The notes below the pieces were generated by a model. That model saw nothing but the letters and a program-made list of their open reading frames with translations, was not told the origin of the DNA and made no database searches. A stretch of DNA of 64,000 nucleotides from JAHDCJ01 sp039028895 (GTDB lineage Bacteria > Bacteroidota > Bacteroidia > Chitinophagales > Saprospiraceae), in NCBI GenBank assembly GCA_039028895.1, contig JBCCHF010000014.1, positions 1 to 64,000 on the forward strand, written 5' to 3'. This document shows, piece after piece, positions 8,501-17,068 of this stretch. The translations under genes were made by a program, and so were the position numbers. Positions within the stretch are counted from its first letter, which is position 1, and every line of letters begins with the position of its first letter.

Positions 8501-9616
8501 ATGGCTCTTAACATTAACGATAATTTTATCGATAAGATCAGAAATCCGAGGGATAATGAGATTTACAAAGTATTGAGTAACCATGTACTTGGCATCCTCA
8601 CGAAGGAAAAGTATTTCGCTTTGGATGAAAAAGGGGTTGTGAAAAAGATTGTAACCTATTACATTGATCGATTGATTGTAGAGTATCGTTCTGGGATTGA
8701 GACTAAAATCATTGACGAAATCCCAATGACTTCTGGTGATATGACGGAAAGCAATAATGCTATCAAGGTTTTGTCCGTGGAATTATGTAAAGATCAGATT
8801 ACGAAAAACCGGGAAAATAATGAAAAACTCAAGCTCTTTTCTTCAGATAATATGAAGGATCAGTTAAGAGCTTTTAATGAACTCGAATCAACCTTTCTTT
8901 CATTTTGTAAAAAAATCGTAAAGAACAAAGCTGATGACATCCCATTGGGCTTAGTCTCCGAATGGCTGCCAACAATACTGTTGACTGCACGCAAAAAAAT
9001 TAGAAAAGGCGGGCAAATCGAGATTCTTGAATCCTATATTATCGGAGCGTTGGAAAACAAAGTACGCGAGTGGATCAAAAACAAGAAGAAGGCTCAAGCC
9101 GTAAGTTCGATTGATGAAGATTCCTTTCCTGCAGGGGCACAAATTGTTGCTAATGAGACACCTTATGACATCTTATCCTTAAAGGAAAGGATGAAGTTGG
9201 TTATTTCATGCCTCGAGGAGCTCAATGAGCCTGACAGATCTATTTACATCCTGAAGAAAAGCAATTTTGGATTGGCTTATTCTTATGATGAGATTAAGGC
9301 TTTTTTTACTGCTTTTGAAGCGAAAAACTTTTCCAATGGGCTGTTTGAGGAAGCCTTTAAATCAATTCCTCAAAAGATGAATTTACCCGATGGCGACTCC
9401 GATGAGATGCTCGTTGAATTGTACTACTACTGGATCAATTACTATGAGAATAATATGGACCAACCTTTTTCTCCGGATAGAATGGTGAAATATGCACAAG
9501 ACCTAAGATACGCTCTCCAAAATTTGACCATATCGATTGTAAACCTCAGAAAGCGATTTTCCAGAACGCGAAAAAGGTTTCAAGCCTGTGTAAGTATAAT
9601 TTTCAATCGTCAATAA
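8501..9616 (+). CDS. Divergent sigma-70-like transcription factor (putative)
   Basis: This 371-residue soluble protein has no signal or membrane segment. The middle (about 130-205) reads like a sigma region 2: FLSFCKKIVKNKADD, then TARKKIRKGGQIEILESYI, NKVREWIKNKKKA and a following SIDED. The C-terminal half has LKERMKLVISCLEELNEPDR and ends NLRKRFSRTRKRFQACV, resembling the NLRxRLxRARKRLxEC end of sigma region 4 proteins. A helical insertion separates these, and the N-terminal 100 residues are unrecognised. The next gene encodes a membrane protein with an anti-sigma-like layout, which supports the reading. The protein is far from standard ECF factors, so function remains inferred. It starts a four-gene unit with the kinase and regulator. 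Confidence 0.55.
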   Translation: MALNINDNFIDKIRNPRDNEIYKVLSNHVLGILTKEKYFALDEKGVVKKIVTYYIDRLIVEYRSGIETKIIDEIPMTSGDMTESNNAIKVLSVELCKDQITKNRENNEKLKLFSSDNMKDQLRAFNELESTFLSFCKKIVKNKADDIPLGLVSEWLPTILLTARKKIRKGGQIEILESYIIGALENKVREWIKNKKKAQAVSSIDEDSFPAGAQIVANETPYDILSLKERMKLVISCLEELNEPDRSIYILKKSNFGLAYSYDEIKAFFTAFEAKNFSNGLFEEAFKSIPQKMNLPDGDSDEMLVELYYYWINYYENNMDQPFSPDRMVKYAQDLRYALQNLTISIVNLRKRFSRTRKRFQACVSIIFNRQ

Positions 9617-9641
9617 TTAAATCAATTTAAACTATTTAGCA

Positions 9642-10469
9642 ATGAATATAGAAAAGTGGAACGAGATGATCGAAAAGAAATTGGCTGGGAAGCTAACTGG
9701 AAAAGAATTGGAGTTGTTTAATGAAAGACTAAAAAGTGATCCGGAATTTGCAGAGGAATATTATAATCTGGAGGAAGTGGAGTTTCTTTTATTCAGGGAA
9801 AAAATGAAATTGCGTGAAAAGCAGGAACAATATGCCAAAACTGGCTTGAATCAAAGTATTCAGAACAAAATCCAATCCCCTGAAATAACTGATCAGCCCA
9901 ATATTATTGGTGATTCTAATCAAAAACACCAAACTGGAAGACGCAGGATAATGCTGGCTACTTTGTTAAGTGCTGCAGCTGTGATTTTAGTGTTGGTTAC
10001 CTTCCAGTTTATTCTTCCCAAGGGCATAAATAATTTAGATGATGCTCTTGTTGAATATTGGGGGGAAGACAATAACCCCGATCCGACAGTAAGGTCTGGC
10101 GAAAATTTAAAAACTGCCCAGAACAGATTTACAAACCGGAAGTATAAGGAAGCGATCAATGCCTATTTGGAACTTGAAAGCTTGACTCATGAAGACAAAT
10201 TAATACTTGGTATTTGTTATTTAAATACTCAGGAATTTGATACGGCAATTTCAGTTTTCAATGAATTAGCTGAAGACATACAATCTTCAAACAGCCATAT
10301 TGCCTTATGGTGGAAGATAGGGGTTCTGCTGAACAAACAAGAATACGAGGCCGCAAAGGTTGCCATTGATGATTTTTTAAAAGATCCCAGGACAAATGTT
10401 GATTCTCCCTCCAGGGTAGAGCTCAAAAAAGCTGCAAAGAAGTTGGAAAAATATCTGGATTGGAACTGA
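9642..10469 (+). CDS. Anti-sigma-like membrane protein with C-terminal TPR repeats
   Basis: The 275-residue protein has a charged helical N-terminus (about 1-65) beginning MNIEKWNEMIEKKLAGKLTG, the style of Bacteroidota anti-sigma proteins. A single membrane segment follows (about 103-125, IMLATLLSAAAVILVLVTFQF). The remainder, presumably periplasmic, carries TPR-like helices (NRKYKEAINAYLELE, TQEFDTAISVFNELAED, KQEYEAAKVAIDDFL). The gene follows the sigma-like gene by 25 bp. The likely job is to hold that factor at the membrane and release it when the TPR part senses a partner; this is inferred from layout. No zinc-binding HxxxCxxC motif is visible. Confidence 0.6.
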   Translation: MNIEKWNEMIEKKLAGKLTGKELELFNERLKSDPEFAEEYYNLEEVEFLLFREKMKLREKQEQYAKTGLNQSIQNKIQSPEITDQPNIIGDSNQKHQTGRRRIMLATLLSAAAVILVLVTFQFILPKGINNLDDALVEYWGEDNNPDPTVRSGENLKTAQNRFTNRKYKEAINAYLELESLTHEDKLILGICYLNTQEFDTAISVFNELAEDIQSSNSHIALWWKIGVLLNKQEYEAAKVAIDDFLKDPRTNVDSPSRVELKKAAKKLEKYLDWN

Positions 10470-10514
10470 TCTTATGAATTTCAAAATTAAGTTTATATTT
10501 AAATATGACCCCAT

Positions 10515-12614
10515 ATGAAACCTGTAAAAAATTTTCTTACAGCATTGTTTTTTCTTTCTGTTCTACAGGGTATTGCTCAAAATGGTGACACCCTGGAAAT
10601 TTTCCTGACTGACACTTCCATTCACGATACGATCAAGATAAAAAGGTTGAAGGTCCTGGCTTTCGACTATATCTATAAATCCCCTGATACAGCTATCCTG
10701 CTGAGCAATCAATTGCTCCTCCTAAGTACCCGTCAAAATGATATTAAACATCAGATTAGGGCTTACAGACGCCTCGGGATGGCCTACGAGGTAAAGGGAG
10801 AATTGGATTCTGCGTTAACCTATTTTGAAAAAAGTATGGATCTTCGGCAAAAAACCGGGGATGAATCAAGTATCGCTTTGGGGTATAGTGGTTTTGCGGG
10901 CTTAATGATTACAAAAGGTGATTATGAATCGGCCTTGAGTTACTATGATCAAGCTTTGGAGATCTATAAAAGGCTGAACGAGGAAAAGAAAATGCCCTCT
11001 GTCTACAATAATAAAGGAATAGCATACCAATACCTCGGAGATATCCGAAATGCTATTGACAATTATCTGATATCCATGCAAATGGATGAAAAATTCGAGA
11101 ATTATGCAAGAGTAGCCACATCTAAAGGAAATATCGGGATGCTATACCATAAGATTGGTGATCTGGACAAGGCCTCAGAATACTTATTGGAATGCTACAA
11201 TTACTACGAAAATAGTAGTGAATTTCGCCCTTCTCATAAATTAAAGTTACTCGAAGCCCTCGCTGTTATTGAAAGTGATAAGGGAAATTTAGAAAAGGCC
11301 AAAATTGCTTTCACTGAAAACCTAAAAGAAAGCAGAGAATTGAAGTTTCCTGACCGGGTGGTATCTTCCTTAGTCAACCGAGGTTTGGTTTATACTCGAA
11401 TGGATGAATTCAACAAAGCTGTTTCAGACTTTGAAGAGGCAATTCGAATTTCGGAAGAAATAGGATTGATGCAAAATTTGCAAATAACCCTAATAAACCA
11501 GGGCGCCGCCTACTTAGAGATGGGGAACCTTGAAAAAGCAATAGAAGTATGCAATAAGGCAATTGAACTTAATAAAGATTCACCATCCATTGTAGAAGCA
11601 AAAAGCGCTTATGCCACTCTATACGAAGCTTATAAGAAGAAAGGGCAAAATGCTATTGCTCTTGAGATGTACGAAAATTTTATTCTATTACGGGATAGTT
11701 TGGAGTCACAGGAGACGAAAAACATTTTAACTGATCGGGAATTTAAATATAAATACGAGAAAAAGGCCCTTAGCGACAGTCTTGAGTTAGCGGCAGCGCA
11801 CCAGATTGCACTCACCAGGCAGAAGTATGAATATGAGAAAAAACAGAACTTAATTTTCTTTATCGGAGGTCTTGTTATATTCAGCCTGATACTTGGAGGG
11901 ATAATTAGCAGATTGAATCAAAGAAGGAAAGAATTGCGAAAAGAAACTGAGCGGGCGGTCATGGAATTTCAAATTGCCAAAAGTGAAATGAAGGCTTTGC
12001 GTTCTCAAATGAACCCACATTTCATTTTCCGTTCTTTACAGTCAATTCAGAATTTTATGCTTAAGAATAAGCTTGAGGATGCCAATTCCTTTTTGTTAAA
12101 ATTCCAGAAACTTATGCGGGCGGTCTTGGAGAACTCAGAGCTTGAGGAGGTACCAATAATGGAAGAATTAGAGGCTCTGAAACTTTATATGGAATTAGAG
12201 AGTTTACGACTTGATCATCCTTTTAGCTACACCATAAATATTGACGAAGAAATAGATCAGATCGAGGTCAGCATTCCTCCATTAATTCTTCAACCTATCA
12301 TTGAAAACGCAATCTGGCATGGCCTCAAGCATAAGAAGTCCCCTGGCCATATAGAGTTGTCAATTAAGAGGATTGAAGATGATCTGATTTGTATAATTGA
12401 GGATAACGGAGCCGGACGAAATCAAATCAAATCTACAGAACAATTCAATCTCGGTAAAAAGAAATCCTTCGGATTAAAAATAACGCGAGAAAGATTGAAT
12501 TTAAGAGACCAGAGGACAAACGCTAAGAGTAATATGAAAATTGAAGATTTGATTTCGAAAGATGGAGCCCCCTGCGGTACTAGGGTCGAATTAATCATTT
12601 CAACCGCTGCATGA
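10515..12614 (+). CDS. TPR-containing LytS-family sensor histidine kinase
   Basis: The 699-residue protein has a signal peptide (FLTALFFLSVLQGIAQ). TPR repeats span about residues 70-400, such as GELDSALTYFEKSMDL and GDIRNAIDNYLISMQM. A membrane helix follows (about 446-465, LIFFIGGLVIFSLILGG), then a cytoplasmic coiled coil. The His_kinase domain has MNPHF with phosphoacceptor His502; the ATPase part has the N-box PIIENAIWHGL (Asn598) and DNGAGR. The motif after the His reads FIFRSLQSI, where the family normally has FxFNSLNSI, so two conserved Asn are replaced by Arg and Gln. The stop overlaps the start of the response regulator gene by 4 bp (ATGA), implying translational coupling and a cognate pair. 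Confidence 0.9.
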   Translation: MKPVKNFLTALFFLSVLQGIAQNGDTLEIFLTDTSIHDTIKIKRLKVLAFDYIYKSPDTAILLSNQLLLLSTRQNDIKHQIRAYRRLGMAYEVKGELDSALTYFEKSMDLRQKTGDESSIALGYSGFAGLMITKGDYESALSYYDQALEIYKRLNEEKKMPSVYNNKGIAYQYLGDIRNAIDNYLISMQMDEKFENYARVATSKGNIGMLYHKIGDLDKASEYLLECYNYYENSSEFRPSHKLKLLEALAVIESDKGNLEKAKIAFTENLKESRELKFPDRVVSSLVNRGLVYTRMDEFNKAVSDFEEAIRISEEIGLMQNLQITLINQGAAYLEMGNLEKAIEVCNKAIELNKDSPSIVEAKSAYATLYEAYKKKGQNAIALEMYENFILLRDSLESQETKNILTDREFKYKYEKKALSDSLELAAAHQIALTRQKYEYEKKQNLIFFIGGLVIFSLILGGIISRLNQRRKELRKETERAVMEFQIAKSEMKALRSQMNPHFIFRSLQSIQNFMLKNKLEDANSFLLKFQKLMRAVLENSELEEVPIMEELEALKLYMELESLRLDHPFSYTINIDEEIDQIEVSIPPLILQPIIENAIWHGLKHKKSPGHIELSIKRIEDDLICIIEDNGAGRNQIKSTEQFNLGKKKSFGLKITRERLNLRDQRTNAKSNMKIEDLISKDGAPCGTRVELIISTAA

Positions 12615-13399
12615 TGAAAAAAATAAGAACAATTATTGTTGAGGATGAGAAGCCTAATTACGAGTACCTCCAACTTATGCTAAACAAGCATTTTACTGAA
12701 ATTGAGATCGTAAGCATCATCAACAATATTCCTGAGGCAATAGTGGAAGTAAGGCAACAAAATCCGGATCTGATCTTTCTGGATATCGAGTTACTACCCA
12801 ATTATGGTTTCGAATTACTTGAAATGACGCGAGGGATGAAATATCATACCATATTTACTACGCATTTCAATAAATATGCAACCAAGGCATTCAGATATGC
12901 TGCCATCCATTACCTGGAAAAACCCTTTGGTTTGGACGATCTTGAAGAAGCCATTAATTTCTACAAAGAAAGAACAGGATATACTGAAAATAATAAGGAC
13001 CTGAAAGTTGATGAATTAGGAAAAAGAGCGGAAGATATCCTGCTTCATAACTTAAAAGAGACCAACGAAAACCAGATTATCAGGTTTCCAATTTACGGAG
13101 GAACAGAATTTATTTTCATCAAAGAGATCCTTTGGTGTCAGGCTGAGAGCAACTACACTTACATTCAAAGGACAGATAAAAAAAGTACGAAAGTGACAAA
13201 AACCCTCAAGCATGTAGAGGCAATGCTAAAAGGTCACAACTTTTATCGGGTGCATAGTTCTTACCTGGTAAATTTAGATCATATGAAAATGTATTTGAGA
13301 GGAGATGGCGGAGAAGTCGTTATGGCTGATGATCATCATGTACCTGTAGCACGAAACAGGAAAAAGGGATTTCTTAAAAAGTTGGGTAATAGTGGTTGA
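12611..13399 (+). CDS. LytTR-family response regulator
   Basis: The 262-residue protein has an N-terminal receiver domain with the acidic pair EDE (11-13) and phosphoacceptor Asp58 in LIFLDIELLP, and a Lys in the conserved EKPF motif. A C-terminal LytTR DNA-binding domain covers about 155-262 (IFIKEILWCQAESNYTYI, HNFYRVHSSYLVNLDHM). Its gene overlaps the TPR kinase gene, so that kinase is its likely phosphodonor. The translation begins MM; either Met could be used. Targets may include the downstream protease genes, but no LytTR binding repeats could be identified with confidence. Confidence 0.93.
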   Translation: MMKKIRTIIVEDEKPNYEYLQLMLNKHFTEIEIVSIINNIPEAIVEVRQQNPDLIFLDIELLPNYGFELLEMTRGMKYHTIFTTHFNKYATKAFRYAAIHYLEKPFGLDDLEEAINFYKERTGYTENNKDLKVDELGKRAEDILLHNLKETNENQIIRFPIYGGTEFIFIKEILWCQAESNYTYIQRTDKKSTKVTKTLKHVEAMLKGHNFYRVHSSYLVNLDHMKMYLRGDGGEVVMADDHHVPVARNRKKGFLKKLGNSG

Positions 13400-13786
13400 A
13401 TTGGTATTCCAGTTTACTAAGGACTTAAATACTTTACCAATTGCTCAAATATCCTACCAGCTACTAAATCCGCCAGCTTTTTTCTTGTTCTTATACTATA
13501 TTGGAATATTAGTTCATAATAAAACCCGGGTTTAGTGCTTTATCGTTTACACTTTACAGATCATTGCGTACACTCCTGGCGTCAGGCTTAGTGCAAGGCC
13601 AGAAGTAAAGCATAAATACACTGACAAAGAACGAATCTACTTACGTAATAATTAAGGGTTTGCCAATACCCTGAGCTTAATTGCTTTGAAGTTTGTGTGG
13701 TTATCTGCCAGCGGGCTTATGTCCTGTTTGATCGATATTCGGCTCTCCTTGAAATTGATTTTGGAAAATCTTAAAAACAACGTTCT
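13400..13786. other. Intergenic region between regulator and protease genes
   Basis: This 387-bp gap has no credible gene. It holds the 12-bp palindrome AAACCCGGGTTT (13522-13533), and a promoter for the subtilase/CHAT unit is expected here. I see no convincing terminator or -7 box. Confidence 0.4.
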
Positions 13787-16700
13787 ATGTATATCTTAAA
13801 CTACTCAAAAAGCACCTGGGTCATTGCTTTGTTACTTTTTGTATCAAGTGCCTTTGGTCAGGTTTCGGTTTCTGATTCGCTTGCGCTTGTTGACTTTTAT
13901 AATTCGACGAATACAGTCCTAAACAATTGGTTAACTACATCCCCTGTAAGTAGTTGGGAAGGAATAACCGTTGAAGGAAACAGAGTCGTTTCAATTAAAT
14001 TATCCAATAAAGGTCTATCAGGAATTGTGGTCGATGAATTAGGGGGATTGAGTGAATTGGACACATTGGATTTAAGCAAAAACCCACAAATTCAAGATTT
14101 CCAAAACAATGCTTTACCATTAGGATTAAAGTATTTGGAATTAGATAGTATTGGCGTAAATGCAGCAACCGTCGTTGACTTTGATGGATTGGATTCCCTT
14201 ACCTATCTCGGGTTGTCAAATAATGGTCTGAACCATATTAATGCAGTTGACAATCTTAATAACCTCATCAGTTTACATACCATTGATTTGAGCAATAATA
14301 ATTTACCTCAGAATGGAAATGTAATTCTAAATAATTTGCCTATAAATGTGGAATACTTGGATTTGGGTTATAATGATATTCAAAATATTGGAATGAATGG
14401 ATCGCCATCCTTAAAATTTTTAAATATTGCCGGGAATAATCTTTTACAGGTTAACCAAAATTTTATAGATAATACCCCAGGACTTGAATTTTTGGATGTA
14501 AGCCATAATGGAGGATTAATGAATATTCCTTCCCTTGCTGCACTTTCTAATTTGAGAATCTTTAAAGCCTCCAGTTGCCAGATTCAATCAGCAGGGTTTG
14601 TTTCTGGGCTTCTTGCTTTAGAAGAATTGTGGCTCAATGATAATCAGATAATTTCGTTTCCGGATTTGACGTCTTCGGTTCTCTTAGAATACCTTGATGT
14701 AAGCAATAATAGCAATATTTCTTCTCTGCCCCAACTAAACTTATTCCCAAATTTAAGAGTGTGTAAAGCTTCTCATTGCTCATTAACGAGTATAGATAAT
14801 TTATCGGGACTTTCAAGTCTTGAAGAACTGAATCTTGAATTTAACGACTTGGATGCCTTGCCTGATATATCTGATTTATCGTCCTTGAAGCATCTTCAGA
14901 TACGGTTTAATAATATTTCTGGCGCAGTAAACCTGGATGGTCTTAGTGATCTTCAATATGTTGACATGTCCAACAATAATGTATCTACCATTTCAATTGG
15001 TGGAACCTGGAACGTTCCATTATTAACTTATCTCAGTTTATTTAACAATGAAATTGAATCATTCCCCCAACTGGAAGCCCCTAATCTGAAAACATTATTA
15101 GCATCGAATAATAAAATTTCGGGAGATGTTATCTTTTCTCCAATGGATAGCTTGGAAAATTTTAGTTTTTCCCACAACAATATTGATTCCTTTTCTGATT
15201 TAGATGCTTCTGTACTTTTAGAAAGTATTCCTTTACAAAGCAATAACCTTCTTGTACTTCCCTCACTTCCTCCAAAGAGCAGCACATTGTTTGAGATATT
15301 GATTTATGAAAATCAATTGGTTTATTCGGATTTAGAGCAGTTTGTTGAAGCTTATAATGACCCCATTGGAGAATCGTTTATTTATGCACCCCAAGATTCA
15401 GTAGGCCCACACCAAAATATTTTGGCGGTTAACCGCGACAGCGTGACCCTCCACTTACCGAGACATGTTGGAGGTGAGGCCACCACTTATGAATGGTTTA
15501 AAGAAGGAGTATCCCTTGGGTCGGCTACCCTCCATGATTCAACGCTGACCCTATATGATCTCGATGTAAGGGACGAAGGAAAATATTATTGCAGAATGGT
15601 GAACAGTAATGTAGAAGGCCTCACATTAATTACTCAACCGATTACTTTGTATGTTACATTGATCCCGGATGAACTGATCTTCAATTGGGAGGGGCTTCCA
15701 CAGGATTCCATCGATGAGGTCAGGACAACATTAATGAGTATCGGCGGTTCTCCACTTGAAGATTGCAATTGCAGTTTTTTGGAATTATGGGACTTTTCAG
15801 ATGTCGAAACCATTGACATCGACACTAAAAAAACCAAAGCCGTTGAAACTACAGGGATCGACACATCGAGAGTTGACTTTAATTATCTGGATGAGGTTTT
15901 CAATACTTCACCGATTTTTATTACCAGTCTTGACTATCAAGCCAATAATAATCAAATTACCGGTATCTCAACCCTTGCCATTTTAGACACAGGAATCGAC
16001 TCTGCCAGGTTGGATTCCCTAAATTCCCTTCAAGATCTTGATGTAAATTGTGATGAAGGCACGCCATATGGCTACAATCCAATTGATCCTATGGCTGAGC
16101 CCTGGGATTCAAATGGCCATGGAACTCATGTAACAGGGCTTGCCGCCCTCAACACCAATCAGGTGATTGAAGTCATGCCAATCAAAGTTGTTAATGATAA
16201 TGGGATCGGGACCCTATTCCATGCCATGTGCGGCATTCATTATGCCGTGAACAATAAGGCTGATGTGATAAACCTGAGTTTGGGCTACTACGGTAATGAA
16301 AACCTCATTTTTAAGGAGGTTATGGAGGAAGTCTTAGATAGTGGTATCGTAGTAGTTTGCTCTGCTGGCAATGAAAGATTTGACTTTGATATCCAGGGTG
16401 ATACTGTAAAGTACTGGCCGGCAAGGTTTGATTTACCCAATATTGTAGTAGCCCTTGCAATAGATCCCAATGACGAAGTGACCGAATTTTCCAATGTGGG
16501 AAGTGTTGATGTTGACCTGGGAGCACCCGGTCTTGATATTAAGGGTTTAGGAATTCATCCAATTGAGGAAGTAACCATGAGTGGGACTTCGCAAGCGGCA
16601 GCCTTAACAAGTAGAGAGGTGTCATTCCTGAGGGCGAAATATCCGAATGCTAGTCATTTGGATATCATCGATTCCCTATTTGCTTCTTTGACCATTATTC

Positions 16701-17050
16701 CTGAGTTGGCGGGAAAGACCACTACTTCAGGGAAACTGCCAAATATCGAATATATCCTTGTAGACACGATTACGAATGTCGAGAATGTAATTGTCCCTGT
16801 CGTGGATGTGAAGATCTATCCCAATCCCGGGAATGGAATGTTCTATCTGGAATTGGATTCGGATTACGGAGGCCTTTACTCGATTAGAGTTTTCAATTCC
16901 CTTGGAATGCCAGTACAGTTATATGAACAGTTCCTTGGTGCAGGGGGCAATACTTTTCAATTGAATTTGGAAAACCAGGCCCCCGGAATGTATTTGATGT
17001 TACTTGAATCGGAGCGACATAAATCAATTCATAAAATCCTTCTTTTCTAA
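13787..17050 (+). CDS. Exported LRR/Ig-like/subtilisin (S8) protease with T9SS sorting domain
   Basis: The 1087-residue protein begins with a signal peptide (VIALLLFVSSAFGQ). Leucine-rich repeats fill about residues 50-520 (repeating LxxLxxLxLSNNxL patterns). An Ig-like segment follows (YEWFKEGVSL to DEGKYYCRMVN, about 565-620). A subtilase domain holds the triad Asp734 (AILDTGID), His778 (GHGTHVTGL) and Ser935 (SGTSQAAAL), plus the oxyanion region VVCSAGNE. The last 80 residues form a T9SS type A signal (VKIYPNPGNGMFYLEL to HKSIHKILLF). It should therefore be secreted or surface-attached. The LRR part suggests binding of a protein or glycan partner. The TPR-CHAT gene follows at once, so the two proteases are likely cotranscribed. 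Confidence 0.92.
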   Translation: MYILNYSKSTWVIALLLFVSSAFGQVSVSDSLALVDFYNSTNTVLNNWLTTSPVSSWEGITVEGNRVVSIKLSNKGLSGIVVDELGGLSELDTLDLSKNPQIQDFQNNALPLGLKYLELDSIGVNAATVVDFDGLDSLTYLGLSNNGLNHINAVDNLNNLISLHTIDLSNNNLPQNGNVILNNLPINVEYLDLGYNDIQNIGMNGSPSLKFLNIAGNNLLQVNQNFIDNTPGLEFLDVSHNGGLMNIPSLAALSNLRIFKASSCQIQSAGFVSGLLALEELWLNDNQIISFPDLTSSVLLEYLDVSNNSNISSLPQLNLFPNLRVCKASHCSLTSIDNLSGLSSLEELNLEFNDLDALPDISDLSSLKHLQIRFNNISGAVNLDGLSDLQYVDMSNNNVSTISIGGTWNVPLLTYLSLFNNEIESFPQLEAPNLKTLLASNNKISGDVIFSPMDSLENFSFSHNNIDSFSDLDASVLLESIPLQSNNLLVLPSLPPKSSTLFEILIYENQLVYSDLEQFVEAYNDPIGESFIYAPQDSVGPHQNILAVNRDSVTLHLPRHVGGEATTYEWFKEGVSLGSATLHDSTLTLYDLDVRDEGKYYCRMVNSNVEGLTLITQPITLYVTLIPDELIFNWEGLPQDSIDEVRTTLMSIGGSPLEDCNCSFLELWDFSDVETIDIDTKKTKAVETTGIDTSRVDFNYLDEVFNTSPIFITSLDYQANNNQITGISTLAILDTGIDSARLDSLNSLQDLDVNCDEGTPYGYNPIDPMAEPWDSNGHGTHVTGLAALNTNQVIEVMPIKVVNDNGIGTLFHAMCGIHYAVNNKADVINLSLGYYGNENLIFKEVMEEVLDSGIVVVCSAGNERFDFDIQGDTVKYWPARFDLPNIVVALAIDPNDEVTEFSNVGSVDVDLGAPGLDIKGLGIHPIEEVTMSGTSQAAALTSREVSFLRAKYPNASHLDIIDSLFASLTIIPELAGKTTTSGKLPNIEYILVDTITNVENVIVPVVDVKIYPNPGNGMFYLELDSDYGGLYSIRVFNSLGMPVQLYEQFLGAGGNTFQLNLENQAPGMYLMLLESERHKSIHKILLF

Positions 17051-17068
17051 CCTTAAACATTGAAGACT

